DNA of 64,000 bases from Shinella sp. H4-D48 (GCF_022637395.1 NZ_CP093337.1:2874501-2938500); one strand, 5' to 3'. Shown: positions 32,172 through 42,305, counted from the stretch's first letter. The notes: a model not told the origin generated them from the letters alone. Made by a program: numbers and translations.

Positions 32172-32951
32172 TCAGCGGCCTCCGAGTTTCAGGTTGTTGA
32201 TGGAAAGAAGCAGGTCCGTCGAAATGCCGGTCAGGCTGGACGGCTGGAAGACGGTCAGCGGATCGTAGCTGCCGGAGGGGTTTTCGAGTTCCCACATCGC
32301 GGTGAAGCGCTCGAGGAGCTTGCCGACCTTCGCAGGATCCTTGAGGTCGTCGAGATCAAGGATGTCCTCGTAGTGTGCGGCCTGGCGGTCCACATCGGTG
32401 GCGGCGAACTCGGCGGGAAGCTGGAATGCCGTGCGCACGACCTGCGCCAGCGCATCATCGGCGATGATGGAATAGCCCGACGTGATGGACGAGGCCATGC
32501 GTTCGAAATAGAGCGCGAGGCGCACGCCGGTATTGTCCTCGCCGGCGCTGACCTCCAGCGTCTGGCGCATATACTTGTCGGCAATGCCTTTCTGGGCGCG
32601 CTCGAAGGTGGTCGCCAGCTCGCCGTGGCGGGCGAAGTTCAGCGATTCGGCCAATGCCTTGTAGCGTGTGTCCGAAAGCTGGTTCGCGAAGGCGCCCTTC
32701 TCGTCGACGCCTTCCGTCAGCACCTTGCGCATGAAGGCCTTGGCATAGGCCATGTCGTCGAGGCCGTGCGCCTTCATGGCGTAGTTGTAAAGGCGGCTGT
32801 CGGCGAAGAAGTCGTCGACCGATTTAACGTCGCCGATCTTCGACAGATAGTATTCGGTCTCGCGCTTGACGTCCGGCTGCTCCGACACGCGCGTGAGCGA
32901 TGTCTGGAGGTCGGAGGAAATCAGCTTGTAGCTCGTATAGGTGGTCGTCAC
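32172..32951 (-). CDS. DUF1217-type flagellar cluster protein
   Basis: A roughly 259-residue soluble protein beginning (V/M)[18 protein letters not shown]. The segment [20 protein letters not shown] with [20 protein letters not shown] is typical of the DUF1217 family, found in rhizobial flagellar operons between motA and flgF. I chose the GTG at 32951 because homologues, as recalled, begin at TTTYTSY; a GTG at 32975 is the alternative. It is transcribed with flgF-fliI, divergently from motA. Its role is unknown; a structural or export-substrate role has been suggested only by context. Confidence 0.8.
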   Translation of the reverse strand: MTTTYTSYKLISSDLQTSLTRVSEQPDVKRETEYYLSKIGDVKSVDDFFADSRLYNYAMKAHGLDDMAYAKAFMRKVLTEGVDEKGAFANQLSDTRYKALAESLNFARHGELATTFERAQKGIADKYMRQTLEVSAGEDNTGVRLALYFERMASSITSGYSIIADDALAQVVRTAFQLPAEFAATDVDRQAAHYEDILDLDDLKDPAKVGKLLERFTAMWELENPSGSYDPLTVFQPSSLTGISTDLLLSINNLKLGGR

Positions 32952-33123
32952 GATGGCCCGCCGATCAAGGTTCACGAGGGCGCGAAGGCCCGTTCTGAAC
33001 CATGATCCTGCGGGGTTTTGCTTGTGCGAACCTGATCCACGAACCCGCCGCCCGGTACAGCTTCACGCAAGGCTGGAACCGTATTCCCGGAAGGGTCAGA
33101 ATTGTGTCGGGACACCTGCGCTT

Positions 33124-34002
33124 ATGAACATTGTAATCGGCCTCATCGTCACCATCGGCTGTATCCTGGGCGGCTTCATGGCCATGGGCGGCCATGTCGA
33201 AGTGCTCAACCAGCCATTCGAGCTCCTGATCATCGGCGGCGCCGGGGTCGGCGGCTTCATCGTCGCCAACACGATGAAGGTGATCAAGGAAACCGGCAAG
33301 GCGCTCGGAGAAGCCTTCAAGCACAAGGTTCCGAAGGAACGCCACTATCTCGATACGCTGGGCGTGCTCTACAGCCTCATGCGGGATCTGCGCACCAAGT
33401 CGCGCAACGAGATCGAGGCTCATATCGACAACCCGGCAGAATCGCCCATCTTCCAGTCCGCGCCGACGGTTCTCGCCAACAAGGAACTGACGGCCTTCAT
33501 CTGCGATTATGTCCGCCTCATCATCATCGGCAATGCCCGCAGCCACGAGATCGAGGCGCTGATGGACGAGGAAATCCAAACGATCACGCGCGACAAGATG
33601 AAGCCCTACCAGGCGCTCTCCACCATGGGCGACGCCTTTCCGGCCATCGGCATCATCGCCGCCGTTCTCGGGGTTATCAAGGCGATGGGGAAGATCAACG
33701 AATCCCCCGAAGTGCTCGGCGGCCTCATCGGCTCGGCGCTCGTGGGCACCATGCTCGGCATCTTCCTGTCCTATTCCATCGTCACGCCCATCACCACCAA
33801 CATCAAGGTGGTGCGCGAAAAGCAGAACCGTCTCTACGTGATCGTCAAGCAGACCCTTCTCGCCTACATGAACGGTTCGGTCCCGCAGGTTGCCCTGGAA
33901 TACGGCCGCAAGACCATCTCCTCCTACGAGCGCCCGTCCATCGATGCCGTGGAGCAGGAAATGATGAATCCGGGTGGCGGCGGCGATACGAAGGCGGCCT
34001 GA
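33124..34002 (+). CDS. motA: Flagellar motor stator protein MotA
   Basis: MotA forms the proton channel with MotB. The 292-residue product has four membrane segments: [20 protein letters not shown], the [15 protein letters not shown] region, and the paired C-terminal helices ([40 protein letters not shown]). Start ATG at 33124; the frame upstream covers the divergent promoter interval shared with the DUF1217-type gene. It heads the plus-strand block motA-fliM-fliN-fliG-flhB. Confidence 0.96.
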   Translation: MNIVIGLIVTIGCILGGFMAMGGHVEVLNQPFELLIIGGAGVGGFIVANTMKVIKETGKALGEAFKHKVPKERHYLDTLGVLYSLMRDLRTKSRNEIEAHIDNPAESPIFQSAPTVLANKELTAFICDYVRLIIIGNARSHEIEALMDEEIQTITRDKMKPYQALSTMGDAFPAIGIIAAVLGVIKAMGKINESPEVLGGLIGSALVGTMLGIFLSYSIVTPITTNIKVVREKQNRLYVIVKQTLLAYMNGSVPQVALEYGRKTISSYERPSIDAVEQEMMNPGGGGDTKAA

Positions 34003-34005
34003 TCG

Positions 34006-34950
34006 ATGAGCACAGCACCCGTAGCCGCAGCCCCGTCCATGGATCCGATCGTCCTTGCCCGCCTCACCGGCAAGCTCGGCGACCAGGAGACGATCTCCAA
34101 GCTTTGCGCCACGCTCGGCGATGTCTTCTCCGAATTCCTGCCGGACATGCTGGAAAGCGAGCTGGGTTTCGAGGTGGCCGTGTCCTATGCCGGCTTCGCC
34201 ACGGGCAAGTACGGCGAGCTGACCGAAGGTCTCGGCGGCGCCATGGCCTTCTGCGACGCATCGCTGCGTGACTGGTGCGAGCATTTCACGCTGATATGCG
34301 ACAGCCCGCTGATCATCACTCTTGTCGAGAACATGCTCGGCGCTGTCAGCGATTCCATCGAGGACCCGCAGCCCCGGCCGCTTTCCAAGATCGAGCTCGA
34401 CGTTGCAGCCATGATGTTCGACCGGATTTCCGGCGTCCTGAAAACAGCAGTGTCCAGCGCGACCAGCTTCGAACCCCTGCTCGGCGCCGCGCACAATGCG
34501 GAACTTCGCAAGCCCGTCGAGGACGGCACGCAGAACGAGCATGTCGCCATGGTCAACATGGCGGTCGGCATCGGACCGGTACTCTCGACCTTCCATGTCG
34601 TCATTCCGCAGCGCACGCTGCTGAAATCCGTCATCACGGCACCAAGGCCGGCGAATGCCGCAAAGACCCGCGCCGAATGGAGCGAGCAGCTCAGCGAGCA
34701 GGTTCGCCGTTCGAAGGTGACGCTCGAGGCGCGCATTCACCTGGAGCCCCAGACCCTCGACACGATCAGCCGCCTGCAGCCCGGCGACATCATCCCCTTC
34801 AACGAAGCGGGCGACGTGCGCGTCGACGTGAACGCCAACGGGCGCAACCTCTATGTCTGCGAATTCGGGCGATCGGGCGCCCGCTACACGGTTCGCGTCA
34901 AGGATACCTACGGCTCGGAGGACGACATCCTCCAGCACATCATCGGATAG
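34006..34950 (+). CDS. fliM: Flagellar switch protein FliM
   Basis: FliM is the middle C-ring protein. The 314-residue product has a CheC-like middle (about 40-210) and a C-terminal SpoA domain (VTLEARIHLEPQTLDTISRL, QPGDIIPF). The N-terminal CheY-binding motif of enteric FliM (LSQxEIDALL) is not apparent in MSTAPVAAAPSMDPIVLARL, so CheY contact may differ. It starts 3 bases after motA and precedes fliN by 62 bases. Confidence 0.92.
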   Translation: MSTAPVAAAPSMDPIVLARLTGKLGDQETISKLCATLGDVFSEFLPDMLESELGFEVAVSYAGFATGKYGELTEGLGGAMAFCDASLRDWCEHFTLICDSPLIITLVENMLGAVSDSIEDPQPRPLSKIELDVAAMMFDRISGVLKTAVSSATSFEPLLGAAHNAELRKPVEDGTQNEHVAMVNMAVGIGPVLSTFHVVIPQRTLLKSVITAPRPANAAKTRAEWSEQLSEQVRRSKVTLEARIHLEPQTLDTISRLQPGDIIPFNEAGDVRVDVNANGRNLYVCEFGRSGARYTVRVKDTYGSEDDILQHIIG

Positions 34951-35012
34951 TTCGCACCCGGCAATCGGCCGGCGGCTAGCCTCAGGCAAGTTTCGAATGG
35001 AATAGTGATCTT

Positions 35013-35564
35013 ATGGCACCGAAGAATACACCCATCGCTGACGACATCACGCCTTCCATCAATGCGGGCGACCATGAGCTGGAACAAGCGATCGACGATC
35101 TGCGCGGCGTTCTACAGCAGGACGCCACGTTCGACGGCGGCGTTCCTGCCACCATCGACGACGATCCGCTGGCGGCCTTCGGCGGTGATTTCGGCGGCGG
35201 TGCGTCAAGCACCGATTTCGGCGGCACCGATTTCGGTGGCTCGGATTTCGGCGCCGGCAGCGATTTCTCCGCCGAGGTGAAGGAAGCGCCCCGTCCGGGT
35301 AGCGCCATGCAGTCCAACCTCGACCTTATCATGGATATCCCGATCGATCTTCAGATCGTTCTCGGCTCCTCGCAGATGCAGGTCTCCGGTCTCATGAACC
35401 TCAGCGAGGGCGCGACGATCGCGCTCGACCGCAGGATCGGCGAGCCCGTCGAGGTGATGGTCAACGGCCGTGTCATCGGCCGCGGCGAAATCACGGTTCT
35501 GGAAAACGACGACACCCGTTTCGGGGTGAAGCTTATCGAAGTGAAGAGTACACGCAAAGTCTGA
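35013..35564 (+). CDS. fliN: Flagellar switch protein FliN with glycine-rich linker
   Basis: FliN is the C-ring protein that binds FliH and completes the switch. The 183-residue product has an extra N-terminal half: an acidic helix (residues ~20-37) and a Gly/Asp/Phe-rich linker (about 53-88) with repeated DFGG units ([19 protein letters not shown]). The SpoA core follows ([46 protein letters not shown]). Typical FliN is about 137 residues; the long linker is usual in rhizobia. It precedes fliG by 30 bases. Confidence 0.94.
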   Translation: MAPKNTPIADDITPSINAGDHELEQAIDDLRGVLQQDATFDGGVPATIDDDPLAAFGGDFGGGASSTDFGGTDFGGSDFGAGSDFSAEVKEAPRPGSAMQSNLDLIMDIPIDLQIVLGSSQMQVSGLMNLSEGATIALDRRIGEPVEVMVNGRVIGRGEITVLENDDTRFGVKLIEVKSTRKV

Positions 35565-35594
35565 TACCCACTGAAGGGATCAGGGGGACAATCC

Positions 35595-36632
35595 ATGATG
35601 GATTTCGAAAATTTCGGCACGTCAACGGCACTTGGTTCGCCGCTGTCGCCGGTGGAAAAAGCCGCAGCGGTGCTGCTTGCCATGGGCAAGGGTGTCGCCG
35701 GCAAGCTCCTGAAGTATTTCACCCAGAGTGAACTCCAGGCAATCATTGCCGCCGCACAGAACCTGCGCGCCATTCCCCCGCACGAACTGATCGATCTCGT
35801 CAACGAGTTCGAGGACCTGTTCACCGAAGGCGCGGGCCTTATGGACAACGCCAAGATGATGGAAGGCATTCTCGAGGAAGGCCTGACGCCGGACGAGGTG
35901 GATGGCCTGCTTGGCCGCCGCGCCGCCTTCCAGGCTTTCGAAACGACGATCTGGGATCGCCTTCAGGATGCCGACCCGATTTTCGTGGCACGTTTCCTGC
36001 TCAACGAGCACCCCCAGACCATCGCCTATATCCTGTCGATGATGCCGTCCTCGTTCGGCGCCAAGGTGCTGCTGGAGATCCCGGAAGACCATCGCGCCGA
36101 CATCATCAACCGTACCGTCAATCTCAAGGACGCAAGCCCCAAGGCGACGGCGATCGTCGAAGCGCGCGTTATCGAGATGATTTCAGCGCTGGATGCGGAA
36201 CGCAACTCGGTCGGCTCGAACAAGGTCGCCGACCTCATGAACGAACTGGAGAAATCCCAGGTCGACGAGATGCTCGCGTCGCTCGAAACGGTCTCGACCG
36301 AATCGGTCAAGAAGGTTCGCCCGAAGATCTTCCTCTTCGAGGACGTGCTCTACATGCCGCAACGCAGCCGCGTGTCGTTGTTCAACGACGTATCGGGCGA
36401 CATCATCACCGCTGCCCTGCGCGGCGCATCGATGGAGCTTCGCGAATCCGTCCTTTCCGCCATCGGCGCGCGCCAGCGCCGCATGATCGAATCCGACCTT
36501 GCCGCGGGCGACCTGGGGAATCCGCGCGAAGTGGCCATCGCGCGCCGCTCGATCACCCAGGAAGCCATCCGCCTTGCCGCAGCCGGACAAATCCAGTTGA
36601 AGGAAAAGGAACAGGAAGCCCAGGCCGCCTGA
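35595..36632 (+). CDS. fliG: Flagellar motor switch protein FliG
   Basis: FliG is the rotor subunit that meets the stator. The 345-residue product has N, middle and C domains: SPVEKAAAVLLAMGKGVAGK, the EHPQTIAYILSMM motif of FliG-M, and the charged C-terminal helix region (RPKIFLFEDVLYMPQRSRVS, LRESVLSAIGARQRRMIESD). It starts MMDFENFG after an AGGGGG ribosome site. flhB begins 111 bases downstream. Confidence 0.96.
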   Translation: MMDFENFGTSTALGSPLSPVEKAAAVLLAMGKGVAGKLLKYFTQSELQAIIAAAQNLRAIPPHELIDLVNEFEDLFTEGAGLMDNAKMMEGILEEGLTPDEVDGLLGRRAAFQAFETTIWDRLQDADPIFVARFLLNEHPQTIAYILSMMPSSFGAKVLLEIPEDHRADIINRTVNLKDASPKATAIVEARVIEMISALDAERNSVGSNKVADLMNELEKSQVDEMLASLETVSTESVKKVRPKIFLFEDVLYMPQRSRVSLFNDVSGDIITAALRGASMELRESVLSAIGARQRRMIESDLAAGDLGNPREVAIARRSITQEAIRLAAAGQIQLKEKEQEAQAA

Positions 36633-36743
36633 TCCGCCTTGACAGGCTGACCCCGCAAGCCGAGCGTATTTCCGGCCCGAATCTCCCATGGGGGTTCGGG
36701 CCGTCTGCTTTTCTGGCAGGCGGATCAAGCCGGAGCGCGCAAC

Positions 36744-37826
36744 GTGGCTGACGACGACGACAAGGACAGCAAAACAGAGCTTCCGACCGAGAAGAAGATT
36801 CGCGATGCCATGGAGAAGGGCAATACGCCTTTCTCCCGCGAGGTCACGATCTTCGCTTCGACGCTCGCCATCTACGTCTATCTGGTCTTCTTCCTGCCGG
36901 GCGGCGTGGCGCGGATGAACGAGACGCTGCGAGACTTCTTCGAACAGCCGGAAGCCTGGAATCTCAAGTCCGGCACCGATGTCATCGCCATTTTCCGCCA
37001 TCTCGGCTGGGAAGCGGCTGGCCTTCTGATGCCCATCCTCATCATGATGATGTTCTTCGGCGTTGCGTCCTCGGTCTTCCAGAACCTGCCGAGCCCCGTT
37101 CTCGAGCGAGTGCGGCCGCAGATGAACCGGCTGAGCCCGATCAAGGGGCTTACCCGCCTCTTCGGCAAGCAGGGACTTGTCGAATTCGCCAAGTCGCTGA
37201 TCAAGATCCTGCTCGTGTCGCTGGTCGTCGGCATCATGATGCAGACCAACTACTTCTCTTCTCTCGACACGATGTTCTCCGAGCCGGCCACCCTGCTCTA
37301 CATGATGGGCACGGACGTCAACAAGGTTCTCCTGATCATCCTCTTTGCGACCGCCATTATTGCCGGCATCGACTTTGCCTGGACGCGCCATCACTGGTTC
37401 ACCGAGCTGATGATGACGAAACAGGAAGTGAAGGAGGAAATGAAGCAGGCGCAGGGCGACCCGATCGTCAAGGCCCGCATGCGATCCATCCAGCGCGACC
37501 GCATCCGCCGGCGCATGATCACCGCTGTCCCGCGCGCCACACTCGTCATCGCCAACCCGACTCACTTCGCCGTTGCGCTGCGATATGTGAGGGAAGAAGG
37601 CGAGGCGCCGGTCGTTGTGGCCAAGGGTCAGGACCTCATCGCCCTCAAGATCCGCGAGATTGCGGAGGAGAATGGCATACCCGTTTTCGAAGATCCGCCG
37701 CTCGCACGCTCAATGTTTGCGCAAGTCTCGGTGGATAGTGTCATTCCGCCGGTGTTCTACAAAGCAGTGGCGGAGCTGATTCACCGGGTTTATGCAGCTT
37801 CGCCCCAGACCAGACGGGTAAATTAA
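36744..37826 (+). CDS. flhB: Flagellar export switch protein FlhB
   Basis: FlhB switches export specificity after self-cleavage. The 360-residue product has a charged N-terminus ([20 protein letters not shown]), four membrane segments between about residues 30 and 210, and the autocleavage motif NPTH (Asn271) within [14 protein letters not shown]. The GTG at 36744 is the start. The next orf begins 5 bases after the stop. Confidence 0.96.
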   Translation: MADDDDKDSKTELPTEKKIRDAMEKGNTPFSREVTIFASTLAIYVYLVFFLPGGVARMNETLRDFFEQPEAWNLKSGTDVIAIFRHLGWEAAGLLMPILIMMMFFGVASSVFQNLPSPVLERVRPQMNRLSPIKGLTRLFGKQGLVEFAKSLIKILLVSLVVGIMMQTNYFSSLDTMFSEPATLLYMMGTDVNKVLLIILFATAIIAGIDFAWTRHHWFTELMMTKQEVKEEMKQAQGDPIVKARMRSIQRDRIRRRMITAVPRATLVIANPTHFAVALRYVREEGEAPVVVAKGQDLIALKIREIAEENGIPVFEDPPLARSMFAQVSVDSVIPPVFYKAVAELIHRVYAASPQTRRVN

Positions 37827-37831
37827 ATCCG

Positions 37832-38275
37832 ATGAGAAAATGCACCTATTCCGCAGAACGCGAGAAGATTGTTGCCGAAGCAATCTGCCCGGTCGCCACT
37901 GAGCTCAGACTGCTCGATGCTGCCGATCTCGTGTCATTGTTGCGTTTCGAGTGCTACGGGAACCTGGCCGATCTGGTCTCTTCGGCCGCCGAACTCTACT
38001 TCCTGCCCGGCACGATCAATTTCGGCGCGGGCGGCGACTATCGTCTTGACTGGGATACGGAGCCGGAAGTGACGCTGGACATGGAAATCCGCCCTCAGGG
38101 CGTGACGGTCTATGCGCGCCTGATGCTTCAGAAGGATGTCGCCGGCGTCGAGGTCACGCATGTCGCGTTCACCGATCCGGCCGCCGACCCTGATGACAAC
38201 ACGGCGTTCCTGCGCAGGAGCCTGCAGGAAGCGCGCTACGTGAAGGGCGAAGCGGCGTCTCATCACGCCCACTAA
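37832..38275 (+). CDS. Uncharacterised protein downstream of flhB
   Basis: A 147-residue soluble protein (MRKCTYSAEREKIVAEAICP). The central part (LPGTINFGAGGDYRLDWDTE, VTLDMEIRPQGVTVYARLML) looks like a beta-rich domain; the C-terminus is charged and ends HHAH. It starts 5 bases after flhB, so it is the last gene of the motA-flhB block. I recognise no family; position in the operon suggests a motility role. Confidence 0.75.
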   Translation: MRKCTYSAEREKIVAEAICPVATELRLLDAADLVSLLRFECYGNLADLVSSAAELYFLPGTINFGAGGDYRLDWDTEPEVTLDMEIRPQGVTVYARLMLQKDVAGVEVTHVAFTDPAADPDDNTAFLRRSLQEARYVKGEAASHHAH

Positions 38276-38293
38276 ACACCACGGCACTGCCGA

Positions 38294-38313
38294 GACCATG
38301 CGGATGCATGGTC
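38294..38313. terminator. Convergent-junction hairpin (weak)
   Basis: A perfect 7-base stem (GACCATG / CATGGTC) with a 6-base loop lies in the 50-base gap between the flhB-linked orf and visR, which converge. No T-run follows on either strand, so termination is uncertain. Confidence 0.3.
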
Positions 38314-38325
38314 ACCTTGGCATCA

Positions 38326-39069
38326 TCAGGTGATGTAGCCGAGCCGAATGGCCTTCGCGATGGCCTGGATGCGGTTGACCGCGTCCAGCTTCGTCGTCGC
38401 CGTGCCCAGATAGGCGTTCACCGTATGCACGGAAAGGCCCATCTTCTCGGCGATCACTTCGGAAATGCAGCCATCACCCGCCATCTGGAGGCAGGCGATC
38501 TCGCGTTCGCTCAAGGCTTCCGCGGGCGTGAGCTTCTTCTCGTCAGCCGCCAGCATGTCGATCAGGATCTGGCAGCTCTGCATGTGCAGGTCCACCGTCA
38601 GGTCTCCGGACGGTGCGATGAAGTTGCCGATGAACACGACATATCCATTCCCCTGCGCGCCGAGCCTGACGGGAAAGGCTATGCCCGACCACGGCAGCAC
38701 GCCGGCAGGCAGGCGCGTGGTAAAGATTTCGGCCCCCGCCACAGCGAACTGGTTACCGCCGGCGCCTTCCCAGATGAGGGGCAGCATGGAGGCCTCGAGA
38801 TGCGCCAGCATCGCCGCATCGTAGGCGCCCAGCAGCTGGTCTGCCTTGCGGTCCACGTCCTGGGCCCAGTTGTGCAGCGCCAGCGTGAACTTACGTGCGG
38901 TGGGCAGGCCCTGGCCCGACAGGCGCAGCACGGCGAAATGCTCTGCGCCCAGCACCGTCTGCATCACCTGAAGGCGGGACACGAAATCGGCTGCGCGCAC
39001 GGATTTCGGCGGCCGGGCCAGACGGATTTCGGCTTCGGAGATAAGCGGGGCGGAAAGCTGGATTTCCAT
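38326..39069 (-). CDS. visR: LuxR-type motility regulator VisR
   Basis: VisR forms a heterodimer with VisN that activates rem and thereby the flagellar cascade in S. meliloti. The 247-residue product has an N-terminal ligand-like domain and a C-terminal LuxR helix-turn-helix (LSEREIACLQMAGDGCISEV, IAEKMGLSVHTVNAYLGTAT). The start at 39069 follows AGGAGG with normal spacing; the GTG at 39084, overlapping the visN stop, is the alternative. It is co-transcribed with visN. Confidence 0.92.
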   Translation of the reverse strand: MEIQLSAPLISEAEIRLARPPKSVRAADFVSRLQVMQTVLGAEHFAVLRLSGQGLPTARKFTLALHNWAQDVDRKADQLLGAYDAAMLAHLEASMLPLIWEGAGGNQFAVAGAEIFTTRLPAGVLPWSGIAFPVRLGAQGNGYVVFIGNFIAPSGDLTVDLHMQSCQILIDMLAADEKKLTPAEALSEREIACLQMAGDGCISEVIAEKMGLSVHTVNAYLGTATTKLDAVNRIQAIAKAIRLGYIT

Positions 39070-39080
39070 GACGCTCCTCC

Positions 39081-39824
39081 TCACACCAAGCTGTGACGAA
39101 CGGCCCAGGCAATTGCCTCCGACCGTGTCTTCGTCGCCGTCTTGCGCATGACGCTGGTGATGTAGTTGTTGATCGTGTTGCGCGAGATGCCGAGAATCAC
39201 GGCGATCTCACCGCTCGTCTTGCCCTCCGCGATCCAGTAGAGGCACTCGATCTCCCGATCTGTCAGCTCCATCTCCCGATCCTGCCGGAGGATAGCGCCC
39301 TCGCAGCAGACGCTCGCGAAATAGCCGGTCATGATGCCGACGTCGCGCAACTTGCTCTGGGAAAGAATGAAATGCTCGGGAAAGAGGAGAAGGAGCGACA
39401 TGCGCACCCGGCCGACATGGAACGCGATGACGCAATATTCACGGCTGACGCCCATTGGCACCGCCACGTTGTCCGCCAGATGATGGAAGCATGGCTTGAG
39501 GAGGGAAAAGCACTTCTCCAGCTCGCTCATCCGGGACTGGGAGGCACCCACCGTCCGGGCGATGCCACGCACCATGTCGAAAGGCCAGTCGGACGCAACG
39601 ACGACATCGAGGCCTGCTTCGGGCGAGGCGTCGTGCCGGACGAGAAGATAATGCGACGCGCTGACGTAATCGGTTAATGCCTTCAGCCCGGGCGAAAGGC
39701 CGGCGGGATCCGCACAGCGCCCAAGTTCCTGAAGAAGAATTTCACGCGCACTCTTACGCTCACCTGATTCGGCGGAGAATCCATAAGATTCCCAGGCCGC
39801 TGCATCCGACCGCATCGTTTCCAT
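39081..39824 (-). CDS. visN: LuxR-type motility regulator VisN
   Basis: VisN is the partner of VisR at the top of the rhizobial flagellar cascade. The 247-residue product has an N-terminal sensory domain (LKALTDYVSASHYLLVRHDA) and a C-terminal LuxR domain (LTDREIECLYWIAEGKTSGE, IAVILGISRNTINNYITSVM). The start at 39824 follows GGGGGC; an open extension to 39935 has no family support. A TTAA-N7-TTAA box lies 258-277 bases upstream. Confidence 0.92.
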   Translation of the reverse strand: METMRSDAAAWESYGFSAESGERKSAREILLQELGRCADPAGLSPGLKALTDYVSASHYLLVRHDASPEAGLDVVVASDWPFDMVRGIARTVGASQSRMSELEKCFSLLKPCFHHLADNVAVPMGVSREYCVIAFHVGRVRMSLLLLFPEHFILSQSKLRDVGIMTGYFASVCCEGAILRQDREMELTDREIECLYWIAEGKTSGEIAVILGISRNTINNYITSVMRKTATKTRSEAIAWAVRHSLV

Positions 39825-40081
39825 GATAGCCCCCTGTTCCGATTCAGATTGGAGGGCCCCCGCCTCCGGATCGTCACAGGTTCGGAACCGTCCGAATCTG
39901 TTTTTCGACCAGGCCGCATCGACGGGAATCACCAAGCGAATCAGTAACTAAAGTGTACATCGACCTCCTTCAAAGACCATGGCCCTCTTCTCGGGATTTA
40001 CTTTTGCCGCCTTCTGTGAATCGCCAGTGCGCAGGTGATTTGCTTTTATCGAATCCGCATCAAATGTAATGAGCTATCCGG

Positions 40082-40102
40082 TTAACCATTTGTTAACCAT
40101 TC
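40082..40102. promoter_or_regulatory. CtrA-like box in the long visN-fliF intergenic region
   Basis: The 579 bases between visN and the fliF stop (39825-40403) are AT-rich and hold no gene I can support. TTAACCATTTGTTAACCATT fits TTAA-N7-TTAA and has the AACCAT extension twice, 11 bases apart. The 21 bases 40082-40102 are identical to the reverse complement of 14831-14851 upstream of the third flagellin. It probably controls visNR; CtrA binding is inferred. Confidence 0.6.
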
Positions 40103-40403
40103 ACTATTTTCAGCGTGTCGTCGTCGTTAATATTTCATGGAACTCTAATTTAATGATCGACGGCAACGACGAGACGGCGACAGTCATAGCGTCAGCGGAA
40201 AACTTTTTTACGCATTCACGCGTCCGTGAATGATGTCGTCGCAAAAAGGGCGCATTCAGGTAGGAAATCCTGCCGAATAGACGCCAAAGATGTTGCCGTG
40301 AAGCAACAGTCAGACGTCAAAAATCACACAAATGCCGGTACGGAAACGCAGAACGCGACCCGCTTGGGCCGCGCTCTCATTGGCGTTTTCAGGTGATGGG
40401 CGG

Positions 40404-42098
40404 TCAGGCGGCTTCTTTTTCTGCGGACCACTTGCGCAGGATTTTCGCGGCGCGCTCTTCGCTGATCTCGACCATGCGGCTGAGGCGACGTTCCGGGCCT
40501 TCCTTGACGCGGCGGTTGAAGGTGCCCTCGCTGTCGTCCCCCGCATTGAGCAGGTCGTCGGTGCTGTCGAAGCCGAAGTCTGCGCCGAAGCCATCCATGA
40601 GGGTGGCGCCGGGGCCACCGATACCGGAAGCGGGAGAGAAGTCCGGCAGTTCGAGACCGGCCGCGTCGCTTTCCAGCGCATTGGCTCCAGCACCGCCCCC
40701 CGTTACGGAGCGGACCGCCGGGCGCAGACCGAACCATACGACCAGGAAGGCCACGCCGACGAAGGCAAGTGCATTGATGATGCCGCCAAGATTGCGCGTC
40801 AGAACTTCCATGACGCCCGGGCCCGGCACCGCATCGTTCAGCAACTGGTGATCGAGGAATTCCATCGCCGTGATGGTCACGACGTCGCCACGCTCGGTAT
40901 TGAGGCCGGCCGCCGAAGAGACGATCTTCTGCATTTCTGCGAGATAGGCGTCGATCTTCGCCTGGTCCGCGGGCTCGCCGACCATCGCGGCGATGCGGGC
41001 GCGGTTGACGACCACGGCGACGGACAGCTTCTCGACCGCCACACCGTTGCGCACGGTGGCGACCGTCTTGCTGTTGATCTCGTAGTTGGTCTGCTCTTCC
41101 TTCTTGTCGGCCTCGTCGCTTGATTGCGGACCGTCACCATTGCCCTGCGGGCCGCCCTGCGGAATGTTCTGCTCGACGGTCGCGGCTTTGTTGGTGGCCT
41201 GCTGGCTGGACTTCTGGCTTTCACGTGTCACGCGGATGGAGCGCTCGACGCGCGATTCCGGATCGTAGACCGTTTCCTGGATTTGCTGGGTATCTGTATT
41301 GAGTGCGGCGGTGACACTGGCGCGGAAATTGTCCATGCCGAGGAAGGGCGCGAGCGCCTTCTCGATATTGCGCTCCATCTCGCTCTGTACCGTCTGGACG
41401 GCCGTCAGCGAGCGATTGAGCATGCCTTTTTCCGGGTCGTCGCCGGACGCGAGGAGCTGGCCGGCAGAATCGAGAATCGTCACACCGTCCACTTCGAGGC
41501 CCGGAACGGAGGCTGCAACAAGATGGCGGATCGCGGCCGCCGATTCACGGCCGGCCTGCGCACTGGCGCGGATCATGACGGAAGCGGTGGGAACCTGGTC
41601 GGCTTTGCGGAAGTTGCCGCGCTCCGGCATCACGATATGGACGCGGGCTGCGGCGATGCCGCTGATCTGCTGGATGGTGCGAGCGATTTCGCCCTCAAGG
41701 GCACGAACGCGTGTCACCTCCTGCATGAAGGAGGTGAGGCCGAGAGAACCGACCTTGTCGAAGAGTTCGTAACCGGAATTGGCACTGCTCGGCAGGCCGC
41801 GTTCGGCGAGATAGAGCCGGGCCTTGCCGGTCTGGCCGACGGGAACCGCGATGCTGGCGCCGTCCGTTCCCGTGTTGAAATCAATGCTTGCCTCGGCGAG
41901 AGCCATGCTGATCTGGTTCACATCGGACTTTTCCAGACCGACATAAAGCGTCTCGTAAGCGGGCTTGTTCACAAGGATACCGGCGGCGAGCACAAGGCCG
42001 ATCGAGACCACCGCGGCTCCTGCGAGCATCGCGAGTTTCGCCTGCCCCAGCGACGCCAGGTTCTTGTAGACTTTCGTCAACTGTTCCAACAGATTCAT
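40404..42098 (-). CDS. fliF: Flagellar MS-ring protein FliF
   Basis: FliF forms the MS ring. The 564-residue product has two membrane helices (LAMLAGAAVVSIGLVLAAGI near residues 22-45; INALAFVGVAFLVVWFGLRP near 450), ring-building domains (YLAERGLPSSANSGYELFDK, RVHIVMPERGNFRK) and a C-terminal FliG-binding tail (EERAAKILRKWSAEKE). The start at 42098 gives MNLLEQLTKVYKNLASLG. A terminator separates it from the che operon, so it needs its own promoter within 42099-42305. Confidence 0.95.
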   Translation of the reverse strand: MNLLEQLTKVYKNLASLGQAKLAMLAGAAVVSIGLVLAAGILVNKPAYETLYVGLEKSDVNQISMALAEASIDFNTGTDGASIAVPVGQTGKARLYLAERGLPSSANSGYELFDKVGSLGLTSFMQEVTRVRALEGEIARTIQQISGIAAARVHIVMPERGNFRKADQVPTASVMIRASAQAGRESAAAIRHLVAASVPGLEVDGVTILDSAGQLLASGDDPEKGMLNRSLTAVQTVQSEMERNIEKALAPFLGMDNFRASVTAALNTDTQQIQETVYDPESRVERSIRVTRESQKSSQQATNKAATVEQNIPQGGPQGNGDGPQSSDEADKKEEQTNYEINSKTVATVRNGVAVEKLSVAVVVNRARIAAMVGEPADQAKIDAYLAEMQKIVSSAAGLNTERGDVVTITAMEFLDHQLLNDAVPGPGVMEVLTRNLGGIINALAFVGVAFLVVWFGLRPAVRSVTGGGAGANALESDAAGLELPDFSPASGIGGPGATLMDGFGADFGFDSTDDLLNAGDDSEGTFNRRVKEGPERRLSRMVEISEERAAKILRKWSAEKEAA

Positions 42099-42305
42099 TC
42101 TGTTCCCGCACGGACTAGTCGCCTGCCTGCCGGACAACATTCCGGCGCGTTCAGACGCATTTTCAATCTCGTGGAACGGGACCGGCATTTCCGCACGCCG
42201 GTCTGCCCCATGGAATACGCGGACCTGACTGATCCGAGGTGGAGACTAGACGGCGAAACTTGCGCGAACATGGCGGTGCTGCGCATGCGAAGTGTTTGGA
42301 CAAAT

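Noticed and set aside
32965-34989. Minus-strand open frame of 674 codons opposite motA and fliM.
   Set aside because: Antisense shadow of motA-fliM, which are certain.
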